Source of the DNA: WRMS01 sp038562165
GTDB taxonomy: Bacteria > Bacillota > Peptococcia > DRI-13 > UBA5745
DNA: 64,000 nucleotides
Assembly (NCBI GenBank): GCA_038562165.1
Contig: JBCFAO010000003.1
Location: forward strand, 59,705 to 123,704
Reading direction: 5' to 3'
In this document: piece after piece, positions 33,418 through 43,217 of the stretch
Numbering within the stretch: the stretch's first letter is position 1
How the letters are laid out: each line of letters begins with the position of its first letter
Made by a program: the position numbers and the translations under genes
The notes under the pieces: generated by a model
Database searches by the model: none
What the model saw: the letters and a program-made list of their open reading frames with translations, nothing else
Told to the model about the DNA's origin: nothing

Positions 33418-34823
33418 AGCACAAAATCTTCCGCCAGTTTCTGGCCAATTATTTAGCCATACTTCTGCTATCCCTTTTGGCGGCAGCTTTCGCCTTTTTA
33501 TTGCTATCTCTGGCCGACGGCGCCTTGGCCAAAACCCTGATGAAAAACGTCTACACCGCCGGCTCTTTGATGCAGGATGATTACAGAGCCATTGATTCCG
33601 AAGGCGTCGTCGCTAATGGCGGCGGGGTACAGATTATCGACGGCAGCCATCAGGTGGTCTATTCCCGGGGTCTGGACCTCATCGGCCAAAGCCGGCTTTC
33701 CACCGGGGAATTTACGGATTTTCTGACCCAAAGCAAGGCTAAGGGCCTCCCTTATCATATCGATGTACTTTATAACGACAGGGCAGATTTTTGGCTGGTG
33801 GTTACGTTTCCCACCTCCATCCGCTTGGATTTTTCCCTCGTCTATAACCGGGAGGCAGCCTCAAAGGACATGGAAAATGTGGCTAAAATTTTCGGCGCTG
33901 TTGCCCTTTTTTATTTTCTTCTGCTGGCCGTATTTGCTCTGGTTTTCTCCCGTCTTACTTCCTCAGGAATCACCGGGCCTCTGCAGAAGCTTTGCGAAGG
34001 GGCAAAGCGCCTGCGGGAAGGCGATTATTCCACCCGGGTTAATCTGCAGCTAAAAAACGAGTTTAAAGAATTGCAGGATACTTTTAATGAAATGGCGGCG
34101 AAAATCGAAAGTGAAACAGCTTTAAGAAAGCAAGCGGAAGAGGATCGCAAGCGGATGATTCTGGATATTTCTCACGATTTAAAAAATCCCTTAGCCAGCA
34201 TCATCGGTTATAGCGAGCTTTGCCTGAAAAAAACGGGCCAAGGGGCCGAGGAGGAAATCAAAGGCTATCTTGAAATCATCGGCAAACACAGCCGGAGAGC
34301 CAGCCGGCTTTTGAGCCAGTTCTTTGCCTTGTCTTGCCTGGAAAGCCCTTTGTTTACTTTGGAATTGCATAAAACCGATATTTGCGAATACCTGAGGCAG
34401 ATCTGCGGCGAGCTTTTACCCTCTGTGGAGCAAGCCGGCTTCGGCTACGATTTCGACATCCCTGAGGGACCGGTTTATGCCATGATTGACGCCAGCCAGA
34501 TGAGCCGGGTTTTTCATAACCTGGCTGATAATGCCCTGGCCTATAATACCTCAGGCACCAAAATCTCCGTAAAACTATCCCGGGCCGCCGGCCGGATCCT
34601 CATTTATTTTCAAGATAACGGCATTGGTATTCCCCACACCCTGGCGGCAGATATTTTTAAGCCCTTCGTCAGAGCTGATGCTGCCCGTAATTCGGAGACG
34701 GGGGGCAGCGGTCTGGGTCTCGCCATCGCTCACCGGATTATGGAGGCTCAGGCCGGAACCCTGGAGCTGCAGGCCGGCGGCAATCAAGGCTGCACTTTTA
34801 TCATTGCTTTGCCTGAGGTTTAA
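33414..34823 (+). CDS. Sensor histidine kinase
   Basis: A 469-residue membrane kinase cognate to the regulator just upstream (ATGA overlap). First membrane segment at about 12-35, a small extracytoplasmic sensor (about 35-155), second segment near 160-185, then a HAMP domain (SSGITGPLQKLCEGAKRLREGDYSTRV). The H-box is MILDISHDLKNPLASIIGY, with N-box NLADNALAY, G1 DNGIGIPHTLAADIFKPF and G2 GGSGLGLAIAHRI intact. Signal unknown; the nearby membrane serine hydrolase and D,D-carboxypeptidase genes suggest cell-wall control (inference). Confidence 0.93.
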   Translation: MKHKIFRQFLANYLAILLLSLLAAAFAFLLLSLADGALAKTLMKNVYTAGSLMQDDYRAIDSEGVVANGGGVQIIDGSHQVVYSRGLDLIGQSRLSTGEFTDFLTQSKAKGLPYHIDVLYNDRADFWLVVTFPTSIRLDFSLVYNREAASKDMENVAKIFGAVALFYFLLLAVFALVFSRLTSSGITGPLQKLCEGAKRLREGDYSTRVNLQLKNEFKELQDTFNEMAAKIESETALRKQAEEDRKRMILDISHDLKNPLASIIGYSELCLKKTGQGAEEEIKGYLEIIGKHSRRASRLLSQFFALSCLESPLFTLELHKTDICEYLRQICGELLPSVEQAGFGYDFDIPEGPVYAMIDASQMSRVFHNLADNALAYNTSGTKISVKLSRAAGRILIYFQDNGIGIPHTLAADIFKPFVRADAARNSETGGSGLGLAIAHRIMEAQAGTLELQAGGNQGCTFIIALPEV

Positions 34824-34830
34824 ACAAAAA

Positions 34831-34883
34831 ATCGGCTGCTGTCTGCGAAGTCCTATCCTTCGCAAGAAAGCAGCCGATAAATT
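34831..34883. terminator. Bidirectional terminator
   Basis: ATCGGCTGCT/AGCAGCCGAT outer stem with GCGAAG/CTTCGC inner pairing, A run before and ATTTTT after; lies between convergent kinase and zinc-ribbon genes. Confidence 0.8.
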
Positions 34884-34892
34884 TTTACCGCG

Positions 34893-35330
34893 TCAGTTTT
34901 CCGCCTCTTCTTCCTGGTTTTCCTGCCGGGCGGCCAATGACCGCTCGTAGTTTTCTATCTTTTTTAAATAGGCAATCTGCGTAGGCGTCTTGCCCGCATA
35001 TTTTGCCTCATCGTTCAGGGCCCCGGGCTGCTGCAGACCGGTGGAACCAAACCCCTGATATCCGCCGGCGGCAACTTTTTCTTCAATACCCAAGCTTCTG
35101 ACGATTTCTTCAAATTCTTCTTTAGGCAACTCCTGAGCATTGCCGCAAACGGGGCATACCAACATGTACCTTGAACGGTATGGGATCACCGGTATGAAAA
35201 ACAAGGTAAACCAGGAGGTAACCTTAGCCAGCTGCCGGGGAGTTTGATTATGGCAGCGGCCGCAATACTGTTCCGGCGTCTGCCCATAATCCTTGACTGT
35301 CTGTTTACCAAAACCAAATACAAAAAACAT
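34893..35330 (-). CDS. Zinc-ribbon membrane-associated protein
   Basis: A 145-residue protein of the zinc-ribbon-15 type. MFFVFGFGKQTVKDYG is followed by YCGRCHNQTPRQL, a hydrophobic stretch WFTLFFIPVIPYRSRYMLVCPVCGNAQELP, so a CxxC...CxxC ribbon is split by one membrane-embedded segment. The C-terminal half is polar and ends in an acidic tail (EENQEEEAEN-like). Function unknown; the family is common in Bacillota. Confidence 0.75.
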   Translation of the reverse strand: MFFVFGFGKQTVKDYGQTPEQYCGRCHNQTPRQLAKVTSWFTLFFIPVIPYRSRYMLVCPVCGNAQELPKEEFEEIVRSLGIEEKVAAGGYQGFGSTGLQQPGALNDEAKYAGKTPTQIAYLKKIENYERSLAARQENQEEEAEN

Positions 35331-35362
35331 AAGATTCTCCCCCTAATATCATTTAGTTTATA

Positions 35363-37363
35363 TCACAGAGCCCCAAATAAAGTCAAGGCGTCCATAAAAT
35401 TGTATTGAGGTGTTTTATTGCTGCCGGGACCGCCAAAAATCACAGCCAGATATTCTCTGCCATGACACTCTCCCCCTGTGGCAAGACATAAACCTGCCGC
35501 ATTGGTGAAACCGGTTTTGCCTCCCAGAAGGTGAACGCCATTGGCCAAATACTCGCCTTCAAAGTCTTTGTTGAGGCGGAAAAAGTAAAAATTACGGACC
35601 TCCCGCTCCTCGGCACTAAGATTGGTGACCGGTATGGTATAGGTTCTGCTTTCAAAAATCTGGCGAAACAGAGGATTTTTCAAGGCATAATCCAGGATTT
35701 TGACGGTGTCCGCCGCCGTCGTATAGTGGTCCGGGGCCGTAAGGCCGCTGGGATCTACAAAATGGCTGCCGGTTAAACCCAGTTCGGCAGCTTTTTCATT
35801 CATGACCCGGGCAAAGGCCGGCAAGCTGCCGGACAAGTTATTGGCCAGAGCGTAAGCGCTGTCACAGCCGGAAATCAGCATCAACGTATAGAGCAGATCC
35901 CGGTAGCTGACTTTTTCCCCCACCTTAAAACCGGATAAAGCGGCATTGGCTTCATATAGGCCGGTGAAGTCCTGCCTTTGCATGGTCACTTGAGCATCCA
36001 AATCCTCGATCATCTCAATAGCGGTAATTGCCGTCAGGATTTTTGTCACGGAAGCAGGCTCCGCCGGCAGGTCGCCGCCTTTGGAAAACAGGATCGTTCC
36101 CGTCTCCCGGTCAGCTAGCACCACATTGGAGCTATAAAAATCGGCAGCCGTCAAATCCACTTCCGGCAGCAGCGGCTGGGGACTGGCGGAATACTGCTCC
36201 AGTTCCCCGGTATGCCGGTAATAGGCCAGCAGCAGGTCCACCATGCGCCCGTAGCTTTGCATGCCGTCGGCCTGCTTATTGGCTTTTAAATAAGAGTCGT
36301 TGGCTGCCCAATAAATTTCCGAAGTTTTGCCTTCAAAAGACTGCCAATAAAGCCGGTTCTCCTCCAGCTCCCGGCTTACCCACCAGGGCAGCCTGTCGTA
36401 AAGCTCACTGTATTCTTCCGTTTCGACGGCCCCATATAAAGCGTTCAGCGTATAACGCAGAGCATAAAAAGCGCCGCTGTAGCGGAAATAGGGGTCCCCG
36501 GATTGCCGGCAGGCCAGATAGCCCACAAAATTGGCCTCATCCTCCCGGGCAAAGCCGGAAAGGTGAGCCAGCTCATGACAAAGGGTGAAGGGCCTATTGA
36601 TCAAAGGCATGTGCCGGTTGTAATTGGCCTCCATGGTCCAGTTGGAGTAAAATCCGCCCAACTGGCAGCGGGACATTACTTTGGAAAAATAAACGGGTTT
36701 AGTTCTGGGATAATAGCTGATGAGACCTGGATAAGCAGCGCTCAGCTCCTCCATGGTCTCTTTTGCTATGCCGTCAAGCTTTTGATTATCCGGCAGGGGA
36801 TAAGCCTCTGCCAAAAGCTGCTGGCTATCAGCCTCTATAGTTGGCTCCATTTGCAGATCTTCAGCTAATCCCTCCACCTGCTCCAGCAAAAGCCTATAGA
36901 GCTGCCGCAGTTCTCCCGCCGAGGACTCTCTGATCTCCAGGCCGGTCTGCTGGGCAAAGGTATCCCTGTGGTAATTGATACCGCAGGTAAGGACAAAAAA
37001 CAAAAACAGGGTGCTTAGCCAGCAGCTCAGCTTTAAAACGGAAGAAAACAGCGCCAGGGCAGCCCCTTTACCGTTTCTGCCAAGGGTGCGGCGGCGAGGA
37101 GCCAAAAGCCGGAAAATCCCCCGGAGGGCCAATAGAAAAAGCAGCAGGGCCAGGCCTAAAACGATCACTTCAAAAAAGGAAAAAGAGGCTTGAGCAGCTA
37201 AGCGGCCCAAGGTATGAGGAAAGATGGGAAATATATGCCTGGCATACCACTCGCCAAAGCCCGGCAGCTTTCGGGCCATCAAAAGCAGCACCAGGGCCAG
37301 TGCCGCGGTGCCGGTAACATAAATCAGATATCCTTTAATACGTACTCGACCGGGTTCTTTCAT
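35363..37363 (-). CDS. Fusion of DUF3810 metalloprotease-like domain and D-alanyl-D-alanine carboxypeptidase
   Basis: A 666-residue two-domain protein. Residues 1-390 are DUF3810: three membrane segments (near 12, 55 and 115), then an extracytoplasmic part with a zincin motif, LCHELAHLSGFAREDEANF (HExxH at about 258-262 with a downstream ExxE). Residues about 410-666 are a penicillin-binding-protein-5-like S11 peptidase: SxxK in PASVTKILTAITAIE, second motif SGCDSA in place of the common SGND/SAND, and the KTG triad GGKTGFTNAAG. The S11 part lacks its own signal peptide, so the DUF3810 membrane part exports it. No frame break is seen at the join. Likely cell-wall remodelling. Confidence 0.88.
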   Translation of the reverse strand: MKEPGRVRIKGYLIYVTGTAALALVLLLMARKLPGFGEWYARHIFPIFPHTLGRLAAQASFSFFEVIVLGLALLLFLLALRGIFRLLAPRRRTLGRNGKGAALALFSSVLKLSCWLSTLFLFFVLTCGINYHRDTFAQQTGLEIRESSAGELRQLYRLLLEQVEGLAEDLQMEPTIEADSQQLLAEAYPLPDNQKLDGIAKETMEELSAAYPGLISYYPRTKPVYFSKVMSRCQLGGFYSNWTMEANYNRHMPLINRPFTLCHELAHLSGFAREDEANFVGYLACRQSGDPYFRYSGAFYALRYTLNALYGAVETEEYSELYDRLPWWVSRELEENRLYWQSFEGKTSEIYWAANDSYLKANKQADGMQSYGRMVDLLLAYYRHTGELEQYSASPQPLLPEVDLTAADFYSSNVVLADRETGTILFSKGGDLPAEPASVTKILTAITAIEMIEDLDAQVTMQRQDFTGLYEANAALSGFKVGEKVSYRDLLYTLMLISGCDSAYALANNLSGSLPAFARVMNEKAAELGLTGSHFVDPSGLTAPDHYTTAADTVKILDYALKNPLFRQIFESRTYTIPVTNLSAEEREVRNFYFFRLNKDFEGEYLANGVHLLGGKTGFTNAAGLCLATGGECHGREYLAVIFGGPGSNKTPQYNFMDALTLFGAL

Positions 37364-37809
37364 TATTCTCGTTTCTGCTCCTTTGCTGTATCTATACTTC
37401 CTCTTCTTATTTTTAACTATACTATATTCTCTCCGGCCCGGGGAATCCCTTTGTTAACATTATGTTAAATGAAGAAAACCCAGGAACAAAAGTTTTATCC
37501 TCCCCGTCAATAATAGATAAATACGCAAAAAAGGGGGGACAGAATAGCCGGATAGCCGGCAATTTTATTCGGTTCAGCCAGCTCGCTGCCGCCATCAGCA
37601 AGGATCATGGTAATTTTTGTTAACAAAGGATGAACAGTAAATAAACGAAACATGAAGAGTTTCTTACATTTTTTAGAAAGTGCTTTTTTTGCCGCCCCAA
37701 TAGGATACAATACTACCGGCGGCAGAAAATGAACCGAAAATATTTCTCCATTTACTATTTCACTAAGATTAATTGAAGGTTCTATTGTAGGTTTAAAGGA
37801 GGTATTACT
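37364..37809. other. Long leader region of the surface-protein gene
   Basis: About 445 bases between divergent genes. It contains GCCGGATAGCCGGC, a TACAAT element at 37706 and, at its right end, AAAGGAGGT for the surface protein. I find no match to known riboswitches, including cyclic-di-GMP types. A short minus-strand frame has no homology. Confidence 0.5.
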
Positions 37810-40800
37810 GTGAGAACGAAAAAGCTACTGGCCAGTATCATGACGATAGCTATGCTGACCACCACCATCCCCTTGACGGCATTAGCCGCCCCCGGCGGCA
37901 GATCCGGAGCAGCAGGCCAGAGACCGGCAGCAGCGGGTCCAAGAACCACCCAGGCCCTGAATCTGACCATTTCCGGCCCTCAGGGCACTGTAACGACGGC
38001 TGCCGACGCCAATATCACGATCAATGTAGAAAACTGCTCTCCTAATGAGAAGATAGAAGTTACCCTGGAAAAGGTTGATGGCATCACCTATGGCAAGGCT
38101 GCCGCTTCCGGCCCGGCCTTCAGCCAGACGAAGGATGATGGGAAGCCTGACGATAGCGGCAAAGATGAGGTTAAGTACAGCTTCACCGCCAACGAAGAAA
38201 ATGTAGGCAAAGACAAGGAAGCCGGTACCGGCACCATCACCATTCCCCTCCGGGCAGAAGCTGCCGACGAGTATAAGATCAAAGTCAGTGCTAATGATGT
38301 TTCCAAGGAAGTCACTTTAAATGCAAAGTCCATGACTCTGTCTGTGGCTGGCCCCAAGGAAGCCCTGGGCCTTAAACAAAATGGCGACATTGTTGTATCC
38401 GCTAAGAATGTCCTGAAAGATGAGGAAATTGTTCTGGTTCTGCCCAAGGTGGGTAAAGTATCTTATGGCGATGCCGCAATTGCCGGCGAGGCTTTTAAAA
38501 ACGGCAGCATAAAGCCTGAGGATAAAGAAGCTAATCCTCTCAAATACACTATTAAGGCCAACGCTAATGGCGAAGGCACCATTACCATTCCCGTTCAGGC
38601 CACTGCCGCCGGTAAATACAATTTATCCGTCAACGGCATGCCAGTAGAGCTGTCGGTTACGGAGCCGGGGCTGACGGTAAAAGGTATCAGCGGCCCTGTA
38701 AGACCCAACGCCGATGCTACTATCACCCTTGAGGCTGTTGATTGTGTAAAAGAAGATAAGCTAACCGTCAGCATTACCAATACCACGAAAAATATGAAAG
38801 ATAAAAAATTGGTTTACGGCGATGCCCGGGTTGACGGCGCTGCTTTTGCCGGCGGCGGCGGGGACTTGAAGACCGATAAAAAAGGCGCCACCGCTACTTA
38901 CAACCTTACGGCCAGCGCTAACGGCAACGGTACTATCAGCATCCCCGTTAAAGCCACCGCGGCCGGCGAATACCAATTGGAAGTCAACGGTACGAAATTA
39001 ACCCTGTCGGTAAAGACCGTTACCTTAACTTCCTCTATAGCTCCCGGTCAGATTAAGACTGGCGAAAGCGCCACTATCACCATTGACGTAGCCAATTGCC
39101 AAGCTGGTGAAGATGTTATAGTGACTCTGCCCGTTAAAGACGGCCTTACCTATAATCAGGCCACGGCTAAAGGGGATGCTTTCGGCAATGATAAGGCTGA
39201 CCCGATTACCGCCGGCAATGATAAGACCTATACCTTCACCCCCTCAGCGGCGGGATCAGGCAGCATTACCATCCCCGCTAAGGGCGACAAAGGGGGCAAA
39301 TATACCATTAAAGCCCCCGGCAAAGATTTGAGCCTGACCGTTCAGGAACCGGAGGTTACCGTTACTCCTCCTGCCAAAACCGAGGTTAAACCTAATGAGG
39401 TAGTGAATATTCCGGTAAAGGTGGAAGATTGCAAGCCCTCGGACAAAGTAACTCTCGAGGTAACGAGAAACAGCAATCTCGAATATAAGCCTGCTATTGT
39501 TAGCGGCGATGCTTTCACCAACGGCACCGTCAACCCTACTGCCACCGGAGATATAGTAAAATATTCCCTGACTGCAGTCAATGACGGCAGCGGCCAGGTG
39601 GTCATTCCTGTACAGCCCACCAAAGCCGGCACCTACAATCTGGAAGTCAACGGTACCCCTGTGAAATTACAGGCCGAGCAGCCTGACGACCCTACCTTTA
39701 CCATAACGGATCCGGCAGCCGCCGAGATCAATCAATCCACCACGCTGAAAATCGATGTGGATAATCTGACCAAAGACGATGTTGTCAAAGTCCTGGTTAA
39801 GGCCAGCAGCAATAAAGTCTCTTTCGACAAAGCCACTGCTGCCGGCGATGCTTTTAGTGGCAACATCAATGCCGACAAAAACGGCACTGAAGCCTCCTAT
39901 AGCTTTAAAGCTACCGCAGGCGGCAAAACCACCCTCAGCATACCGGTAAGGGCAAGCGATGACGGCAATTACGATCTTACCGTCTCCGGCACTATTGGCA
40001 ATACCGCTATCAAAGGCGGCAAAACCGTCAAACTGACGGTGAACGACACCCCCTCCACCACCCCCAACAATACCGTCAGCCCTTACGGCTCCGTTATTGC
40101 TGTGGACCCCAATTATGAAACGGCTCAGGCCGGTCCCGTAAGCAAGGATTCCGAAGGTGTGGAGTTTGATTTGGTTCTGGTTAACCTCAATCAGCAAAAC
40201 ATCAGCGGCAGCGTCTATGCAGCCTCCAGCCGGGGCGATACGGAAACCTTCTATTATAAGAATGTCAAAGGCGAGTGGATCAAGGCAGAAAACGGCCGCA
40301 TCAACACCAAAGACGTCTCCAATGGGGGCACTTCCCTGAGCATCCGGGTTAAGATCGTCTCCAATACCAGCGGACCCTTCCGTTTTGCCGTAGGCCTTGA
40401 TTCCGTTTGTGTTAGACCCTATGTCAACCAGTCCAGGATGCCCAGCGGCCACGACAGCACCCATATCATTCAGCAAACCACTTTTGCCGGCGAATTTACG
40501 CCCGCTCCCGCCACCGACGTCCACCTGACCTCCGATTACGATGAGGACAACAACGTGAAGCCCGCCAACGGCATTGACACTTATACCCTCAGAGCCAATG
40601 TCTTTACCAGCGGTATTCCCGTAGGGGGCCAGGACGTGACCTTCAGCATCACCAGCGGTTCCGGCGCCACTCTGACAAAAACCCGAGTCACCACCACTGT
40701 GGCCGGCAGAGCGGAAACCAAGATCTATGCCAGCCGGGACGGCTCCGTGATCATCCAGGCAAAGGCCAACAACAAAACAGATACAACCACCGTGGTTTTC

Positions 40801-42177
40801 GGTTCCACCGGCGTCACCAACATCAAGGCGGAAAGCGAAAACAACCAGAAAGTCGCCCGGGGTGAAGGCTACAAAGAATTTAAATTCAGCTGCTACGACG
40901 CCAGAGGCAACCGGGTCAACTACAACAGCAATATCGACCTGACGAAGACTGTGGTCACTAAACCCAGCGGCGCCGCCCTCACGGAGAAAAACGGCTTCGT
41001 AGTCCGGGCTGATACCGACAATACCGGTTACGGCGTCATCGAAATCGATACCAACAGGCTGACGAAAGACGGCACTTACGAAGTGCAGATTCATTTGGTC
41101 AACGGTACCAAAGTCACCTACCGTTTCAGCGCCAAAGAACAAGGCGAGGTCACCGGCATGAGACTGAAATACGGCTCCAACAGCTACGCCGCCGGTACTT
41201 ACGTACCTGTGCCGGAAATCGCTTATACCGACAGAGAGGGCTACGAAGTAACCCGCAAGGTCTCCGACGTGTCCAATGAAGTGAAGGTCAGCATCAGCGA
41301 CGCTTCCTTCCTCAAAGGCTCCCTGACCAACGGCGCTTTCACCCTGAAAGAAGATAAGACTGGTTCCGTAACCATGACGGCTGTGGATGTCAGCAAAAGC
41401 CTGGTGGCCACTCAGGTACTGACTATTAACCGGGCCGCCTCTTACCTGAAAGTAGAGCCCAGCGCCACCGGTGTGGTAGGCGGCGACGTCACCTTCAATA
41501 TCCAGTTAGTAGACGTAGACGGCAATCCCGTTGCCAACGGCATCCGGGCCAATGCCAGCGAGTCCAGCGCCATCGTCATCAACAAACCCGACGGGGCTGT
41601 GGCTTATACCGCACCTATCGATGTCAGCAAGTTCGATCAGGGCAAGGCTTCCGTGAAAGTTTCCAGCAATAAGGAAGGCAAAGTCTCCGTGCAGGTAATC
41701 ATCTCGGAAGAAAGTGCCAACGGCTCCGGCGGCCGGGTCTTTACCGGATTGGGCGTAGCCTCCTTCGGTACCGGCAGCAGCAGCTACAAAGACGTTATCT
41801 TCATCGTCGGCAGCTACACTTATGTCACCGGTGACAAACCCATGTCCTCCGACTCCCCGGCTTATATCGACGCCAAAACCGGCCGTACTTTCCTCAGCGT
41901 CCGTGATGCCGGCACCTCTATCGGCGCCACCATCTGGTGGGATCAGTACAGCCAAACGGCCACCCTGGTGAAGGATGACATTACCCTTAAGATCACCGTA
42001 GGCAAAACCTATCTCACCGTCACCAAAAACGGCGTCACCTCCGAGTATACCTTCGATGCACCGTCGGTCAACAAAAACGGACGTATCTACCTGCCCTTCC
42101 GGGCGGTACTGGAAGCCTTCGGTTATGAAGTAAACTTCGATTCGGCTACCCAAGCCATCGTTTGTAAAATGAAATAA
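37810..42177 (+). CDS. Large repetitive secreted/surface protein with copper-amine-oxidase-N domain
   Basis: A 1455-residue exported protein starting at GTG 37810 behind AAAGGAGGT. A Sec signal (MRTKKLLASIMTIAMLTTTIPLTALAA) is followed by a short basic/Pro-rich linker and six Ig-like repeats of about 110-125 residues (about 50-755). Each has an ending like GTITIPV.ATAAG.Y.L.V and a GDAF motif; repeats 1, 3, 4 and 5 carry a single conserved Cys (VENCSPNE, VDCVKED, ANCQAGED, EDCKPSD). A bacterial Ig-like (Big_1-type) domain lies near 900-990 and further beta-rich modules follow. The C-terminal 120 residues (FLSVRDAGTSIGATIWWDQYSQTATL...YLPFRAVLEAFGYEV) form the copper-amine-oxidase N-domain used as a wall-binding module in Clostridia. 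No LPxTG or SLH motif. Confidence 0.9.
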   Translation: MRTKKLLASIMTIAMLTTTIPLTALAAPGGRSGAAGQRPAAAGPRTTQALNLTISGPQGTVTTAADANITINVENCSPNEKIEVTLEKVDGITYGKAAASGPAFSQTKDDGKPDDSGKDEVKYSFTANEENVGKDKEAGTGTITIPLRAEAADEYKIKVSANDVSKEVTLNAKSMTLSVAGPKEALGLKQNGDIVVSAKNVLKDEEIVLVLPKVGKVSYGDAAIAGEAFKNGSIKPEDKEANPLKYTIKANANGEGTITIPVQATAAGKYNLSVNGMPVELSVTEPGLTVKGISGPVRPNADATITLEAVDCVKEDKLTVSITNTTKNMKDKKLVYGDARVDGAAFAGGGGDLKTDKKGATATYNLTASANGNGTISIPVKATAAGEYQLEVNGTKLTLSVKTVTLTSSIAPGQIKTGESATITIDVANCQAGEDVIVTLPVKDGLTYNQATAKGDAFGNDKADPITAGNDKTYTFTPSAAGSGSITIPAKGDKGGKYTIKAPGKDLSLTVQEPEVTVTPPAKTEVKPNEVVNIPVKVEDCKPSDKVTLEVTRNSNLEYKPAIVSGDAFTNGTVNPTATGDIVKYSLTAVNDGSGQVVIPVQPTKAGTYNLEVNGTPVKLQAEQPDDPTFTITDPAAAEINQSTTLKIDVDNLTKDDVVKVLVKASSNKVSFDKATAAGDAFSGNINADKNGTEASYSFKATAGGKTTLSIPVRASDDGNYDLTVSGTIGNTAIKGGKTVKLTVNDTPSTTPNNTVSPYGSVIAVDPNYETAQAGPVSKDSEGVEFDLVLVNLNQQNISGSVYAASSRGDTETFYYKNVKGEWIKAENGRINTKDVSNGGTSLSIRVKIVSNTSGPFRFAVGLDSVCVRPYVNQSRMPSGHDSTHIIQQTTFAGEFTPAPATDVHLTSDYDEDNNVKPANGIDTYTLRANVFTSGIPVGGQDVTFSITSGSGATLTKTRVTTTVAGRAETKIYASRDGSVIIQAKANNKTDTTTVVFGSTGVTNIKAESENNQKVARGEGYKEFKFSCYDARGNRVNYNSNIDLTKTVVTKPSGAALTEKNGFVVRADTDNTGYGVIEIDTNRLTKDGTYEVQIHLVNGTKVTYRFSAKEQGEVTGMRLKYGSNSYAAGTYVPVPEIAYTDREGYEVTRKVSDVSNEVKVSISDASFLKGSLTNGAFTLKEDKTGSVTMTAVDVSKSLVATQVLTINRAASYLKVEPSATGVVGGDVTFNIQLVDVDGNPVANGIRANASESSAIVINKPDGAVAYTAPIDVSKFDQGKASVKVSSNKEGKVSVQVIISEESANGSGGRVFTGLGVASFGTGSSSYKDVIFIVGSYTYVTGDKPMSSDSPAYIDAKTGRTFLSVRDAGTSIGATIWWDQYSQTATLVKDDITLKITVGKTYLTVTKNGVTSEYTFDAPSVNKNGRIYLPFRAVLEAFGYEVNFDSATQAIVCKMK

Positions 42178-42234
42178 GCAAGACAGCGGCAAGATGCCAC
42201 CCATACTTACCCTAATACCATTTGACTCAAAAGC

Positions 42235-42270
42235 AAAAGGAGCCGCAAGCAAGATGCGGCTCCTTTTGTC
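42235..42270 (+). terminator. Rho-independent terminator after the surface protein
   Basis: AAAAGGAGCCGCA/TGCGGCTCCTTTT thirteen-base stem with seven-base loop. Confidence 0.88.
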
Positions 42271-42291
42271 ATGATCCTGACCCAGCACTAT

Positions 42292-42321
42292 TTGCACCAT
42301 AGCACAGAGTCATGGTACAAT
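42292..42321 (+). promoter_or_regulatory. Promoter of the YdcF-family gene
   Basis: TTGCAC (42292-42297), 18-base spacer, TACAAT (42316-42321); it places the start of transcription close to 42328 and so favours the ATG at 42358. Confidence 0.6.
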
Positions 42322-42357
42322 ATGGTTATTATAACAGGATACAGAAAGGCTTATGTA

Positions 42358-43119
42358 ATGATCCCTTCTTTACAAACTTTTTGGCAACGCATTTTCTATC
42401 TGGCCGGCGCAGCTTGCCTTATTTATTTTTTATCTTTAATCCCGGTCCTTGGTTTTTCTTACGCCTTTATGCACATTTGGCTGGCCGCCGCTATCGTATT
42501 TTTTGCTTTTGGAAAATTTATGCCTGCATGGCGGCGGTTGCCCGCCGTCTTCAGGCGGACAATTCTTATCCTTTTCGGCCTGGGACTGGCCCTTTTCATT
42601 TTTGTGGAAGGCCTGATTCTCTCCGCTGCATTTTCGGAGCCGGCGGCGGATGCAGACTATTTGATCATTCTAGGGGCTAAGGTTAACGGCACCTATCCTT
42701 CCCTCACCCTCCAGTATAGAATCGACGCTGCAGCCCTTTATCTCCGGGACAATCCCGGAACAATAGCCATAGCCAGCGGCGGTCAGGGTCCCGACGAAGG
42801 GATTTCAGAGGGTTTGGCCATATACCGCTCCTTAGCGGCCCGGGGCATCAACGAAAACCGGATTATTATTGAAGACAAATCTTCAAGCACCTGGGAAAAC
42901 CTGACCTATTCCCAAGCCTATATCGAAAATCCCCAAGCCGCTGTGGTGGTGGTGTCCTCGGACTTCCATGTCTACCGGGCTTTAGCTTTAGCCGGGAAGG
43001 CCGGTTATGAAAACGTCTCCGGCCTGGCAGCCAAAACCATGCCCCTTTTGGTTCCTTTATATTATCTGCGGGAATGCCTGGCTCTGATAAAGAGTTACCT
43101 CACCATATTGCGATGTTAA
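42358..43119 (+). CDS. YdcF-family membrane protein (DUF218)
   Basis: A 253-residue protein with three N-terminal membrane segments (about 10-30, 35-55 and 68-90) and a DUF218 domain. The family motifs are DADYLIILGAKVNGTYPSLTLQYRIDAA, IASGGQGPDEGISEGLAIYRSLAARGI, IIIEDKSSSTWENLTYS and VVVVSSDFHVYRALALA. Related ElyC/SanA proteins act in envelope and polyprenyl-phosphate metabolism; the exact activity here is unknown. The start is set by the promoter at 42292-42321; an upstream frame extension would precede the transcript. Confidence 0.88.
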   Translation: MIPSLQTFWQRIFYLAGAACLIYFLSLIPVLGFSYAFMHIWLAAAIVFFAFGKFMPAWRRLPAVFRRTILILFGLGLALFIFVEGLILSAAFSEPAADADYLIILGAKVNGTYPSLTLQYRIDAAALYLRDNPGTIAIASGGQGPDEGISEGLAIYRSLAARGINENRIIIEDKSSSTWENLTYSQAYIENPQAAVVVVSSDFHVYRALALAGKAGYENVSGLAAKTMPLLVPLYYLRECLALIKSYLTILRC

Positions 43120-43217
43120 TTTATTAATGATATTATAAAGTAAAAATATACGCCAAAGGGCGCAATCGAATAACCGCCACCGTTTATATTGAACGAAGAA
43201 GAAAAGGTGTGAAGATC

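Noticed and set aside
37364..37809. Possible riboswitch in the surface-protein leader
   Set aside because: I looked for cyclic-di-GMP, SAM, TPP, FMN and lysine aptamer cores and found none.
39667..41142. 491-codon open frame on the minus strand inside the surface-protein gene
   Set aside because: Antisense shadow caused by repeated codons and biased composition of the Gly/Ala/Thr/Asp-rich gene; no ribosome site or family match.
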